Positions 12,522 to 25,064 of a DNA stretch of 64,000 bases are shown one piece after another. The notes under the pieces are model-generated. The model did not search any database, had not been told where the DNA came from, and saw only the letters and a list, made by a program, of their open reading frames with translations. The position numbers and the translations under genes were made by a program. The stretch lies in the NCBI GenBank assembly GCA_013399855.1, contig VXAY01004102.1:930594-994593 (forward strand). The letters run 5' to 3'. Position 1 is the first letter of the stretch, and every line of letters starts with the position of its first letter. Origin of the DNA: Oxyruncus cristatus. Taxonomy: Eukaryota; Chordata; Aves; Passeriformes; Cotingidae.

Positions 12522-13848
12522 CTTTAAAAATTATCAAAGAGAAAGGAAAGATGACAGCATGAGAGTATGGTACAATCCAGCAGGATCATAGCCTTTATGG
12601 TACACAAGCAAAGCTCCTTTTGCTGGTTTTGTTGTGTCTATAGCAACTGTTCACTAAGAATAACACATCAATAACTTTTTTTTTTTTTTTTCCCAAGGAT
12701 TTAACTGCTTAATGTTCTTTCTGTGTTTAGAATTTAGTTTCAAAGGCATTTTTTTTGATGCCAATGTTTTTTCGTTGTCATGTTTGGAAGTAATTGCTAA
12801 GAAAACATTCCATTACCATTTAGAGGTCTAAGCAATTGTTCTCAAAAAAGCAATCAATATTACTAAAACTAATTTATCATTTAGGAGCACCAGCCATATG
12901 TAGCAAGTAGGCATCTAATGCAAAATGAACAATTCTAATGAACTTCACTCATAACTGGATCTTACCTAGCAGTATAATATGTGCTGTAACGGTGTGACTG
13001 ACAGATAGCCTATAATAAACACACAAAATTATTTGCCAGATCCTCAGAAGATCAATATTACTATCTGCCTCTCTTTTTCTTCATTAATTACTGTTATTCT
13101 TCATTTTAGTTCTGCTATAACCATTCAGGAGGAAAGGAAAATGATTTAAAGGAGAGGAACAGCTCAGAAAAATGTACTTTCTGCAACCCGGAAAAACCAC
13201 ACAACTGAATACAACCTGCATATCTATCATGGACACCTTTTGTTTTTAAGCTATCTTACTCCCTCTGGACAAACTTTTGTATCTCATTTCCTTTACACTG
13301 AATTGTTTTCACAGGATTAAGGGAGGAAATCTTTTACTAGTTCTAATAGACTTGAGGTCCTGCTGTAAGTGTCTTTTGCCAAGTACATCCAGGTTTAGAT
13401 TTGCACAAATTCTGGTGTAGTAGTAATTTTGAAATGAGCAGAAACTGAGCATACAAGAACTACACTTTCATGCTGTGAAATAATACCACAGGTAAAGACT
13501 AGGCTCATTTCACTGAAGTAACTTTTCTTCGGATGTCGAATGAGACTCCAAGCTGAAAAGTGATGCCTAAAATTTAAGGTATTTATCCCCATGAGGTGCA
13601 CATCCCAAGCTCCGCTGTCTTTGCAATGTGCTATGTTTAGTTTGGAAAGCACGTGTTTCATACACAGCAGATTGACAAGATGCAATTATATTAACTTTGA
13701 CCTTACCAGATGTGGCTTTGCTATCACACTAAGATCAAACTTAAATTCACGTTTTCAATAAAATGAGCATATTATAGAGGTCTGAACGAGATTTAGCCAA
13801 ACATGTATATATATATATGAACAGTCAAGTCAGCTTTGCAGAACTTAC
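12522..13848 (-). other. Intron 10
   Basis: 1.3 kb of intron with a (TA)n run at 13805-13818 close to the exon 10 donor. No TE or RNA gene is recognised. Confidence 0.8.
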
Positions 13849-14062
13849 CAACTGTTACAATCTCACAAACAGTCTCACATAAGCCCAAATGAGTATCAAG
13901 CCAATTCCACAATGGAAAGACCCATTCTTTGTCTGAATCTTGTGATTCCTTGACTGTTACCATCTTGAGGTACATCCCTGCCCCATAGCCTTCTCCATCA
14001 TGTCCTATGACCACTTTTTGCAAATGACTCAGAGAAACAGCTTCCACCAAAAATGAATCCAC
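13849..14062 (-). CDS. Multi-PLAT protein, exon 10: PLAT D, C-terminal half
   Basis: This exon encodes residues 437-507 plus the first base of Gly 508. It starts in phase 0 after CTGTTTTTCAG and ends GTTG/GTAAGT. FLVEAVSLSHLQKVVIGHDG carries the conserved strand and His-Asp-Gly turn. Where PLAT repeats almost always have Trp-Phe-Leu or Trp-Tyr-Leu, this one has GAGMYLKMVTVKES, with Met in the Trp position. The closing part WVFPLWNWLDTHLGLCETVC keeps Trp-Leu-Asp, but the acidic run after it is replaced by a Cys-containing stretch. PLAT D looks foldable but has a modified membrane- or partner-facing loop. Confidence 0.95.
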
Positions 14063-14638
14063 CTGAAAAACAGGAAAATACTCAATAAAACAGAATTTTT
14101 ACCCAAATATTCTTGAACTTCAGGGAAAATATAGGCCTGGATTCAGCCAAGAATTTAAAATTTGTGACTGCTTTTTTGAAATGTTTAATATAACATCTCC
14201 CTCTGAATCTAAGAAAACACAAACTGATTATACCTGTAATTGAAAATTACATTAATCAGTAATGATGCATTGTAACTTCATTTGGTCTTTGGACAATATG
14301 GATCATTGCATCAATCATTTCTTATTACATTAAAAACTAATATGAAACTGACAACCTTCTGACAGTCAGATGGTTATGACAAGAGTTTGGTTCTAATCCA
14401 ATTTCTATCTTTTGGGGTACTTCTAATTTCTAAAACTTATCATACAAACATAGATATATATTAACAGTACTAAAGAAAAGTCAGAAATCTAAAAACAGTG
14501 TGTTCATTCCAAGATAGATGCTAAATTCTTCTCCAATAGTCAGAAAAGCCTGTCTTTTTGTTTTCCATACAGAACGAAAAAAAGAGTAAGGAATAGAGAG
14601 GAGGAAGTTAAGATGAAAGTGGAGAGTAAAAGACGAGA

Positions 14639-14704
14639 GATGGGAAGGGAAGCAGTATGGAGAAGGCAGAGGGAAGCATTATGGAGAAGGCAGAGGAAGA
14701 CAAA
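14639..14704. repeat. Purine-rich 24-bp tandem duplication
   Basis: The unit GGAAGCAGTATGGAGAAGGC plus AGAG occurs twice in a row with one or two changes. It sits within a roughly 130-bp polypurine stretch from 14575 to 14710. Confidence 0.8.
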
Positions 14705-15562
14705 AGATAAGTAAACTCAAGCAGCAGTGGATGAGAACAGGGACCACAAAAGCTAAGGACCAAAAAGATAAGGAAAAATGTAGAACGCAAAGAAACAAAT
14801 TACATGCCCCACTAAATTTTTACTTGTTTTGTAAGAAAGCCAGGTGTTCCGTATAAGGCCAGCCTAGGGCCAGATGGTCCTGATGGTAGCTGGCAAAGGT
14901 TAGAGAGCTATGAACAACTGGAGCTAAACAGCAATGTTTGGGATTATAATTAACACCATAATTCCAATAAAACATTAATTCAATAGTAGGAACTTACTAA
15001 ACTGGATATCAAAGCAACTAAAAAAAATATATTAGCAAACTGATCTCTAAAAAATACTGTAGTTGCCAGAGTCTTTTGCTACTTCTTAAATAAAAATATT
15101 GAATTAAGTTTTCTGCTACTAACACTGAAAGTACTTTCATATGACAAAAAATATTCTTTTTTTTTCTAATAACAGTCAGCACCCAACAGCAGATTGTGAG
15201 CAGAAATCATTAACTTCATTAATTAAGATATTTTAGCAAATAAATCCATGTATGAACATAAATTAATTACAACACAGTGCTATCTTCTGTATATAGGCAT
15301 AGTTCTGAGAAATACACAGGAATGAAATTTAGAAATTCTTTCGGTCCATTAGTGATTCCACTTTAACCCTAACAAGTGCTGTAGTAACTGTCTAATAAAA
15401 TAATTTCACAGAAATTTAAACCTCTCCTTGACAATGTAGTGAGTTTTTTCAAACTTCGGTGTTCAGTGAATGAACCTCTAATAGGAAAGTCTAATTCACA
15501 AGAGAAGAATTCTCTTGCTTTTTGTCATCTAGAAACACTGTTTTCATGTGTGCTCTCTTCTC

Positions 15563-15986
15563 TGTTGCCGTTAAAGTCATGACGGGTCAAAGAACAGACA
15601 CACACACACAGCAGTGTTCCGAGCAACAAGTAACACTTGTTGTTTATTGCTAGCTGCTTTTTATACCCTTTATTCACAATATCTTTTTATACCCTCCCAA
15701 AATAGAACACACTTCTTTACATACCTTCCCGTTATAGCAGACGAGTAATAGTTAATCAACAACCTCCTAATTGGCTATTCATTGTTAGCACTACATCTGG
15801 CAGTAGTCCTGGGATATTCGGGGATGCTTATGGTTTCTCACACTTCGGAACTCTCGGCCTTACAGTCTGCCTTTGTTCCTTAATTAGACGTGTACATAGT
15901 TCGCTTGTCTTCAAGGGTACACATGAAAGCCTCTCAAGTGAATTTCTTCTTCCAGAGAGCTAGCAGGCCTGCTGCTAACCCTCACA
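15563..15986 (-). mobile_element. Endogenous retrovirus solo LTR
   Basis: A 424-bp element begins TG and ends CA on the plus strand and is flanked by the perfect 6-bp direct repeat CTTCTC (15557-15562 and 15987-15992). On the minus strand it starts TGTGAGGGTTAGCAGC. Two TATAAAAAG boxes lie at 15683-15691 and 15657-15665 (plus coordinates) and an AATAAA at 15643-15648 is followed by a (GT)n stretch. That is the order U3, TATA, polyadenylation signal, U5. A 6-bp target duplication is typical of avian alpha- and beta-retrovirus-like (ERVK) elements. No internal gag, pol or env is present, so it is a recombination remnant. It lies in the same orientation as the host gene. Confidence 0.9.
15657..15691 (-). 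promoter_or_regulatory. Paired LTR TATA boxes
   Basis: GGGTATAAAAAG occurs twice, 26 bp apart, on the minus strand inside the LTR, with an AATAAA between them (15669-15674). One copy is probably the core promoter; the other looks like a local duplication. Confidence 0.6.
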
Positions 15987-16443
15987 CTTCTCCTAGTGGA
16001 ATTTTTTTCTCCTGTCTAAACTTACTGACTAGACATTGAGTTGGCGTTTCATGTGGGATTGTGGTTTCAGAAACATCATTGCCTTCAACAGTCTCACAGA
16101 AATTCCTGTAACTTATTTTGAATCACTGATTTTTTAAATTCTTTTTTACCTATGCTGTCCTAAAGTTGGAACAGAAGAAGTCAGAAGCATGATCACAGAG
16201 GTTCTCCCCGGTCATCTGCTTTGTATGTGCTTATGTGGAGCCTTTATTGTCATTTGGGAATGTTCTTCTACAAGAACTAAATAACACTGAAATTGGTCTG
16301 CTGTGAATATCTGGAAGATAAATTCTGTGAATGTTTCAAATTTTTTGCCCCTCTATAGCCAGATATATTCAGAGCAGGCATTAAGTGACATTTAAGGCAG
16401 TGCTAACCCTTGCACATGTAAGACCACATTTTTGTACCATTAC

Positions 16444-16598
16444 CTTATTTCTTTGAAATTTTCTTCCTTTTGTTAAAGATGTATGCAGTTTCCTCATACC
16501 TGTGTCCCCTCTTTTGCCATAGAGAGTGATATAAACATTTGCAAAAGTCTCTGCTCCCCAGCGATCGCCAGTATGCACAGAGACAACATACTTATAGA
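16444..16598 (-). CDS. Multi-PLAT protein, exon 9: PLAT D, N-terminal half
   Basis: Two bases complete Val 385, then residues 386-436 follow and end in phase 0 at a Lys codon. The acceptor is TTTTTGTACAG after a long pyrimidine tract and the donor is AAG/GTAATG. YKYVVSVHTGDRWGAETFAN is a clear PLAT opening, with most of the A-x-T-x-A-N-V loop kept (Phe where Asp is common). It continues through VYITLYGKRGDTGMRKLH to KFQRNK. It equals exon 3 of PLAT B in length (155 bp), break position and much of its sequence, consistent with B and D being duplicates. About 450 bp of the following intron is a solo LTR. Confidence 0.96.
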
Positions 16599-18553
16599 CT
16601 GTACAAAAAGAGAAAAAAAAAAAAAAGCTGATTAAGTACAAGGTGTATTTAAAATAAAACAGCAACACAGAGTTAGACTACTGCTTGTTTTTATTTCTGC
16701 AGCTACCAAAAAATCTGCTATTCAGTAATTGATTGTAATGCTAAGCTCAAAGAAGACTTTCTGTTAATTTTCCTAGAAATTTGAAGGAAATTGGACTTTG
16801 GACAATTTAGACTTCTGTTGCTTAAGCTACTAAAATCTAGATAAATTCTGCCCAATTCTATTTTATTGTGCAAGATCTGGAAAATAAGAACTCATCTGAG
16901 TTAGTTCAGGGGCTACCAGAAACTGAATTATCTTTGCAGTAAATAGTTACTAACATAGGTCAAAGAAGAAGAAGAAGGAGTAATGCAAGTCAGAATAAGA
17001 GAGACAGATGTAACATAGCATCTGGGTGCATGATGACATACAAGTATAAAAATTTTACAAAATGTACTTATTGAATTAAGGAAGGAAACTATAAACTCTT
17101 TGTCTGTATATTGCTCCTGTACAAATGAACTTCTACAGTCAGATTGGACTTTCTTCTGATGAATATGTGAGAGACTAAAAAAAAAGTTATTACCGGCTCG
17201 AAACAACGTGGTGGAGGAGGAGGGGGACAGATCAGTTTTGCCAGGGTGGAATGGTGCTCCGACCCCATACCTTGCCTCCTTGAGAGTCTCCAGTGCAGCT
17301 GTCAGTCACTGGCAAACCAGGAGCACTGCCCCACACCATACACCCTGGAGCCCCTAACCCAGATCCCGCACGGATGGCAGACTGGAAGCTCCACGTGGGG
17401 TGGGGGTGGCCACAGTAGTCCAGAGTGAATAAAACTGACAAATGCCATGGAGCTTCCACGTGGTCACAGCCCGATTGTCCTTGGATTTGTGGTAGCTCGT
17501 TCTACACTGGATTTAAGGCAGTAGATATAATTCTCTCTTTCTCTCTCTTAAGTCTGGATTGGTTGGAATTTGCTAAGTCGACGTTTTGATTGAATGTTTG
17601 CCTTAAGCTTTTGCCAAGTTCCCTTATTTTCCAAAGTTGGCAAATGAAAGTCTGTTATTTTGACCTCCTGAAAACATCATCACATTTTTCCTGCATGTGG
17701 CCTCAAGGTATAGAAGAACTTAAGGCTTCTCTAATTAATCCATCGGGTGGATTTTTGGCGCCTTACATCTTTTTGGTGCAAAAGCCCTTCGATGAGCTCG
17801 TGGGGTGAGCCTGGGGTCTTACAGAAGATCATTAAATTGCATATATATTCATGCTCACACAAAAAGAATAACCAAAATTTTTCAAATGTCATTTTTAATG
17901 TACAGTCCTCCTGAGTTAACATTTAACACTATACTTTCTTTTAAGGTCGTGAATAGGTTTGGGGTATTCAGCGACCAAAAATTCTGGAACGTTAGTTTAG
18001 CAAAGCAGTCAAGTCTCGAATTACTTTTATCTCATGTGTAACTGCTAACTTTTCTGAACAAATGCAGTACTTCTGTGAGTCTTCACATTCCAAGGGCACC
18101 TGTGAATATACCCTGAAACTCTCAGCATGGCAAAAAAGTCATCCTTAGGGGGAAAAAAAATAACTTTTTTGTACAATGAGGGTTACTTCTGATAGTCATG
18201 TTAGTAAGTAAATCTATTATAAGCCATTCAGTAGTAATTAATTAGTAACTCTACTACAAATCATTTCCAGGGCTTTGAACACGTGCTTTTCTTTAAAAAG
18301 TATAATTATACTGTTTGATTTTTCACACTGGTAATCAGGCAGAAGAGTTATCAATTGTAAAACCCAATATGCAACTTAACTGGAAAATTAAAATTTCTTA
18401 AGTGGTCAGCATTCTTGCAGTGCATATATGAAGAAGGTTGCAATAGAGCACCTGAAGATATCAAATCCAGACAAAGCACTGTATTATATCTGTGGCATCG
18501 ATTTATTTTCAAGCAGTTAATTTACAGTGTTTGTATCTTCTCAGTGGTTTTAC
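16599..18553 (-). other. Intron 8
   Basis: 2.0 kb of intron that includes a GC- and CpG-richer block at about 17195-17825, described separately. Nothing else is recognised. Confidence 0.75.
17195..17825. other. CpG-richer block, possible old LTR or unclassified TE
   Basis: This block contrasts with its AT-rich surroundings: CpG sites (CCGGCTCG, GTCGACG, TCGGGTGG, GGCGCC, CCCTTCGATGAGCTCG), a GGTGGAGGAGGAGGGGG run, and an approximate 17-bp direct repeat around CTCCACGTGG/CTTCCACGTGG (17383 and 17447). On the plus strand AATAAA sits at 17428-17433, followed by a pyrimidine tract and, at the right edge, TTTTTGGCGCC, which recalls the sequence next to a retroviral primer-binding site. I could not find TG...CA ends with a matching target duplication, so LTR identity is only a guess. 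Confidence 0.35.
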
Positions 18554-18773
18554 CTGGTAAAGTTTTCTGGTCCTCGGTGACTGCAGGGAATTCTTTCACC
18601 AGCTCCTTGTCTTCTCTGTTAAGAGTGAGCCAGCAGCTACAGTCAAAGTTCAGCTCTTGTTTTGTGTATAACTCTTCTAAGTGAAAAGACTTCAGATGCC
18701 AATCCTCAAAGCCTGGCACATCATCACAGCTGACTCGAATCTTGTATACTTCTCCCAGATCTCCAGTCTCAAC
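18554..18773 (-). CDS. Multi-PLAT protein, exon 8: PLAT C, C-terminal half
   Basis: This exon encodes residues 312-384 and the first base of Val 385. It starts in phase 0 after TTTGTTGCAG and ends CCAG/GTAAAA. GDLGEVYKIRV and EDWHLKSFHLEEL match the PLAT strand and Trp-loop positions, but the His-Asp-Asn turn is replaced by SCDDVPG. The closing segment is FDCSCWLTLNREDKELVKEF, retaining the Cys-x-Cys-Trp-Leu pattern. Its length (220 bp) is close to the single-exon C-terminal halves of PLATs A, D and E (226, 214, 211 bp). The frame is open well beyond both ends, but the phase fit with exons 7 and 9 fixes the boundaries. Confidence 0.95.
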
Positions 18774-19167
18774 CTGCAACAAACAGCATGAGGAAGAATG
18801 TGCTGTCCAGGCTGGTTCACTTACAAAGATTTTCCCAAATCCCTGTGTAGAATTCCTAAATTTGACATTAACCAATGGAAAAGTTGAGTCTGAGGCTGGG
18901 ATATGTGTGATGAGAAAATCAAACCTTCTTTTTTTTCATGGTATGATCATGGGTGAGATTTTCTTCCTTATTAGTATTATAAGCATGATACCCTACCTTC
19001 AGAGTGGGTTAAGGTTAAAATTAGAAAGACCTGTGCATTTAGGCTCTTTAGACGAATCTAACAGAAAGCTGTGAACCTATTGGATAGAGAGAGCATTAGT
19101 TTACAATTAAAGGTTCTATTATCAGCAGTCAAGTGAGACATTACTTTAATGATGATTACTATGAGCC

Positions 19168-19378
19168 TAGAATCACAGAATTATTTGGGTTCCAAAAGAC
19201 CTTTAAGATCATCAAGTCCAGCCATTCATCCAGCACTGCCAAGCCCACCACTATACTGTGTCTCTGACTGCCACATCTATACATCTTTTGAGTACTTCCA
19301 GGGATGGTGACTCAACCACTGCCCTGGGCAGCAAGTCTCCAATGCTTGACAACCTCTTTGGTGCAGAAATTTTCAATG
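19168..19378 (-). mobile_element. CR1 LINE, 3' fragment
   Basis: The plus strand starts TAGAATCACAGAATTATTTG, the complement of the CR1 3' terminus. It continues through the familiar AAGACCTTTAAGATCATCAA and CTGGGCAGC blocks, ending near GGTGCAGAAATTTTC. The element is about 210 bp, oriented minus like the gene, 5'-truncated, with no coding capacity. Confidence 0.88.
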
Positions 19379-22300
19379 AATTTTAATTTTAGGTGAAGAA
19401 ATTTTAGAAAGTTTTAACTACATTCCCATTTGCTAAATGATTTGGTTTAGAACACGACACTATAACCAAGTCTTTGTACAAGAGAAGAGATAATGGTGAA
19501 TAAAAATTAAATCATGAATGTCACAGAAATAACTCTGTAGGACAACACAGTCCTGTTCCAATACTACATATGGGAAATCGATAACTGTTTGATGACTGTG
19601 GGCTTCTTAAACCATCCAACCTAGAGCTGTGGGAACTGGGGTGGTTAAACTACATGAAGTGCTAATGATCTGCATGACATTAACCACTGCTTGATAAGTT
19701 TTCTGAACAGTGGCAGCCTTCCCTGGGAAACTGCAAGAAAGACAGTGTGGGAAGTGATTTTTGAGTGAAACAACACAGAACTGTTGTTTTTAAAATAAGT
19801 TTTAAGAAAGATCAAACCAGGAAATGTTGCCAGTGGCCTTGTTCTCCTCCCAAATTGCCTTCTATTTTTTCTCACACCAGTCTCAACATAAGATTTGGTG
19901 ACTTTCCAGGAAGTAAATCCTTTGTGCACCCTATAGCATCACAGCAACAAATTGAAGTTGGTCTTACACAGTCATGCCCTGGGATTAGCAGCATCAGCAT
20001 CAGATTGGCTCCTAAAATAGAGCACAGACCTCCTAACAGATGATTTATTCTGCTTCTCAACAGACCTCTGAATTTGACAGCCCTTCACTGCTGACCTTGC
20101 TTGCTTAAAGGTAGTTCACGTGTATTTGCACAGTGGACATATACATGTAGGGAAGCACCAGCTACCTTATTCTTTCTAGGAAGGAACTATATAAAAAAAT
20201 GTGGTATGTAATTTTGGAAGAGTTGTCCATCATCATTAATAACTGTTATGCAAATAAGAAATAGTAAAATATCAGGGTGTGAAGAGGAACTGAACTGAAA
20301 ATAAAGAAAGCTGCCCAAACCATTTTACAGGGACTTGAACTGTTTATGATGTAGAACTCATGAAGAAAGGCCTTTGGTAGGAAGGAACTGCAGTTGTTGA
20401 TTGAAAAGATCCCTTCCAGTCTGAACTTGTCAAGGTAAGTATTATAAGTGATTGGCATGCTACTCCTACAAATTTTCAATATTTAAGACATTGTTCTTTG
20501 AGGACCAGGGAAGAAATGCTTCCTATTGTCTATGTAACAGCCCCGAGGCTGAATGAGACCTCTCAGCTCCTGAACTGTAACTCCACAGCACTCATAACAG
20601 TCACACAGCATTGGTTGTACACTGAAGAGGGCATCAGATTTGTCCTCCCTCCAAAACCACCCTGCCCCGCCTGTCTGTACACATTCATGCTTACAGAACT
20701 TAAGGCTGTTCCTGACTTGGTCTCCACTGCTGCACTATGAAAAGGGAAATATGTGGGCAGAATTTCATGTCAAGATTTTTTCATTCGTGCCGTCTGTGTT
20801 GCAAAGGATATCATTAGCTATGTATCATTAGCTATGGGGGACTAAGTGGACTGATTCCTTGTAAAATACGCATTCCATCTTATTAAGCTGAATGGGAATT
20901 TTTTGGGTTCATTGAGAGGAGAGTGAACAGGTTCTTCACTCATCTAAACTATGGTCCTTTCACAGGCAACAAAATTAGTACTTCTTCTCTTTTAGAACCA
21001 GACTACAGACTTTTAAAATTACGGCCTGCAGATTTTCTTTCTTTTCTTTTACTTGGCCCCCCATGACTGTATCACACAGCTACTCTGAATGCTGTGAACA
21101 ACTTTTTCCACAAAGCTCTCTGTTTGGGAGTTGCAAAAGTACAGGACTTGGTTATTTTTATTTGACAAGGTAAGCTGTACCTCACATTTTACTTTGTCTT
21201 CTGCTACCCAAATTTGAAATTCTCTTGGTTTCTAAGTTGCCATAAATACATGTGCTAAAATCCTTGTAGGAAATGCACACATGAGATATATAGAAAAAAA
21301 TCCCAGAATACAGGACACATATTTAAAACCGACAATTGTCCCATTTGTTTCTAGTATCAAAACTTCATTTATTTCCTGACTGCCTTTGAATCAGCAAGCA
21401 CTAATAATCATACAGTTTAAGACCTGTGGAATTAAACACCAACTATTTTCAATTGAGTTTATTAGATATTTCCCTTTTTTTTCAGGGATTTGTTTTTTCC
21501 CCCATAGTTCTGGCCAGTATTAGTCTCTTTTGTTCAGCTCCATCATTGTAATCCAGTGCTACCATTACATCATTCGTGTAATCCTTTTCTGAGCAATTTA
21601 ATATTAACAGTTTTTCTTTGGAATATGATATATTGTCTTTGATCCCATAATTGTTTTTTCCCTCCATCGATGTATATTAATTGATGTAACATGAACTTCG
21701 AAGGAGAGACAGACCTATAATCCATCACAAAGTATATATCCAGTGAATATCCTTGTTTTAAATTTGTAGACTGTTTGCAAGAGGACACTTTACCTTGTTC
21801 ATTATTATAATTTCCTAATTAATGTTTCCATATCTATTTCTTCTGAGCAGTTTTATGCAATATTCAGAACTTGCAATTTTAGGTGAGTTGGATGTGATTT
21901 GTCAGGTACTAAACAACACTATTTTTTCTATTACATGATTGAAAGGAGCATGTCTCATAATCAAGAGAAGGCTCTGACAAAGCCACTGGACTTTTGAATA
22001 TCTCAGAGACAGGTAACTGATGAAGATGATTAGAGAATTTCATAACATTTTAAATCTTTTATTTTAGACTCACAGAGGGTTTCTCAAAAACATCATACTT
22101 AATGTAATTTATACTTTGTAAATTTTACTGTTCGGGGGCACATTTAAATTAGATTCTTTTTAACTCTTTTCAATTCCTTTCCCTGTAAAAAAAAGAAAGA
22201 AAAAAAAGGAAAAAAAACCCCATAAATTATTCTAGTTAATAAGGTTTGGTCAAAGCACTCTAAAATTCAGATGAAGAGCCTTCTGTCATGTACTCCAGAA

Positions 22301-25000
22301 ATCCTGCTGCTTGTTGTTTGGAGCATCATCTCATACTGTGTAAAAGACATGGAGTACTGTATTATGTGATTTGAAACTTTCTGTCACCTCATGGCTTTTA
22401 ACACAAAATAAATTCCATATTTACTGTGTATTTATAAACAGTCCTACATGCAGAGCTCTATTGCTCATTTTGTACTACCAGTGCTAGTGTTTTGAAGAGT
22501 AGTTTTAGGGATCCCAATCTCACAATCTGTCAGGTGATGTATCTTTGTGTTTTATGGTTCTCTGAATAAGAGAATGTGCACAATACACTAGGAGTCTCCA
22601 AAGACATGTTCTGACAAGCTTACTCTGCATGCAACCAAGAAACACAGATGACTGGGAGAAAGATCTAAATATATATATACATACCTTACAAATCTACTTA
22701 TTCCATGTGAGATCAACAATTGATTCTTACCATCACCAGACTATCAAGAACAAAAACTTCTACTACTGCACTCGTTTCTTGCCATGCTATCTTCAATGCC
22801 AGAACTCCCATCAAATCTCATAACATTGACACATTCACCTATTTCTAAATTTTTTTTTTAAAATAAGATGTTGTAATTAAACTTACTCTTATTTAAGCAG
22901 CTCAAACACTATGCTATAGATTTCTGGGACCACTGAAACCTGACTGTACCTCATAGCATAGTTGTTATTCTCTCTCTTTTAATTTATTCCTTATGCTTGC
23001 TATGTGCAATTAAACTACACCTGTTCTTTCATAGGATTTGGTTGGACATATTTTGGATTGAATAATCATTCTGAATATGATACACATCTGTGCATGTACT
23101 TGTGTGAGAGCACCTGGAAAATCAGGAATTTAGATGCCTTTCTGTCCTCAGTGTGCAATAAACGTATCTCTGAGATCAAAATTAAGCTTACTCTTTCAAA
23201 ACTATGTGAGCTGCTTACAGCACATAACCTGTTGTTCTTTTTACTGCGCTATATTGCTAAGGATGTTTGTCTAGGACGAGGATCTTGGGGCGAGGTTAAA
23301 AGTTCATTTACTCCCGCTTGTTGAAAAGCTGAATTCACAGCTTGTCCTCCTTATGATATGCTCATGTCTCCAGCCTGCTGCTACAGTGAGAAAACTTGAT
23401 CAAAGCTTCTGCATTCTTTTGCATAGTCTTAGTAAGAACTAAGAAAGGGAGAGCAAAAAGAAACTGGGTTTATTAGCTCCACCACCTAAAGAAGATATGA
23501 AGGTGTTTATGAAGGTATCTGTGAATCCCCAAATGACCCTTTATATCAGACCTGCTTATTCTGTAAGGTGCGCTATAAGCAATGTGGCAAAGACATAAAA
23601 TTTCATGCACAGTAAATAATACTCAAATAGTATTAACTCCTTCATACAAAGCAATGAAAACAAGGACACAAATATCTATGGGGAAAATATTAACACTAAC
23701 CCAAAGCCAATCCAAAGTCTGAACAAGCATTCACAAAGCTGCTGGGGTGGAAGGGTACAATAGACAAGGTACTGTGGTGCCTAAGGTAGTGGACTGTGAG
23801 GGACAACCATGACTGACACACAACAATACCATTTTCTCCTAGGGTGGTACCAGTCATTGAAGTTAGGCAACCTTAATGAGGAATACGTGCCACTTGGGAA
23901 AATACCAACTTGCTGGGTGCAGTAAAGGTCTGCTTTACACAGTGCTGCTTCCCAAAATCTAGTCAGCTGGTGTGGTTGCTCTGTAGATACATTCTACCTC
24001 TACTGACCTCTTCAGTTCGGAAGCTTCTTTTGTTGCTCAGCGTGTTTCCTGTGTGTTTTTTGATAAGCAGATGCTTTCTTGCCTTTTAGAAATGCCATTT
24101 GTCTTCTCATTTACTCCCCATAAAGTTCGTAAATTGCTTTAGCTTGTTATTTAAACTAAAAATTCAGCCTGGATCAGGTCATTACAATGAAGTTTTGAAC
24201 ATAATTTTCTAAATGTACTCTTGCCATTGTTTTCAGAATGTTTATTGCAGCCATTGAAAAGTCTTTCTGAGCTGTATAAAACTGACTTGAATTGCAAGCT
24301 ATTTCTCTCATCTCACTGGCTAGAAGCTGTACTTCATGCCAATCAACAGAATTTGCAGCAACCTAGCCTAGAAAGCCAGGACAGAATTTGAACATTAAAA
24401 AGATGTCTCCGATGAATCCTCTCAAAGCAGCAGCATGTGTGTCAGGTGTACAGGCGGTCAGGACTGTGTTAGGGTTGATTTTAATAGTGGCCATATATAA
24501 TCTATTGCTGTAGAGTTCATCACACTTTTATATGCATGAATGCATTCTCCAGTGATTTATGATTATCCAGAAAAATTCTCTGCCTGGTGGCCTGAGAGAC
24601 AGAACTATCTTGGGGGAGAGTGGATACTACTTTACAAAGATGGAAATAAAGGAAAGAAAAGCCCATTGAAGTCCCCTGGGAATGATGCTCAATCCTTCAT
24701 CTTCTGCATTCACAAATAATTATATATTGCCTTTTGAATGAACTTCAACTCAGGAATCTTTAGGGAATTAGAAAAAAAAAGCAAGATGAGCTGGCAAATG
24801 CAATAAATAATAAAAAAGAGTCCATTTTTCTGCCCTTGAAGGCACTGAAAATTCAAAGAGAACGCTGAAGCTTGCTATAGTAGAACAGGACTACCAGCAG
24901 GAGATGACCCAAGACCTAAACTTGTGTCCTTCCATCTTTGTAAATAATTGCATCAATTTTTACCAAAGTAATGTGATATATATATATGATGCTAGTTTTG

Positions 25001-25064
25001 TATACACACACACACACACGTGTATATATATATATATCTATATATCTATATCTATATATATCTC
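25001..25064. repeat. (CA)n followed by (TA)n/(TATC)n microsatellite
   Basis: Eight or so CA units run into GTGTATATATATATAT and then interrupted CTATAT units. The repeat ends only about 57 bp past the exon 7 donor. Confidence 0.92.

Larger units (their letters stand above)
14063..16443 (-). other. Intron 9
   Basis: 2.4 kb of intron holding a purine-rich tandem repeat (about 14639-14704) and a complete solo LTR (15563-15986). The rest is AT-rich intron. Confidence 0.8.

Noticed and set aside
15563..15986. Possibility that the LTR flanks a complete provirus
   Set aside because: Both flanking target duplications directly border this single LTR and no gag, pol or env sequence lies nearby.
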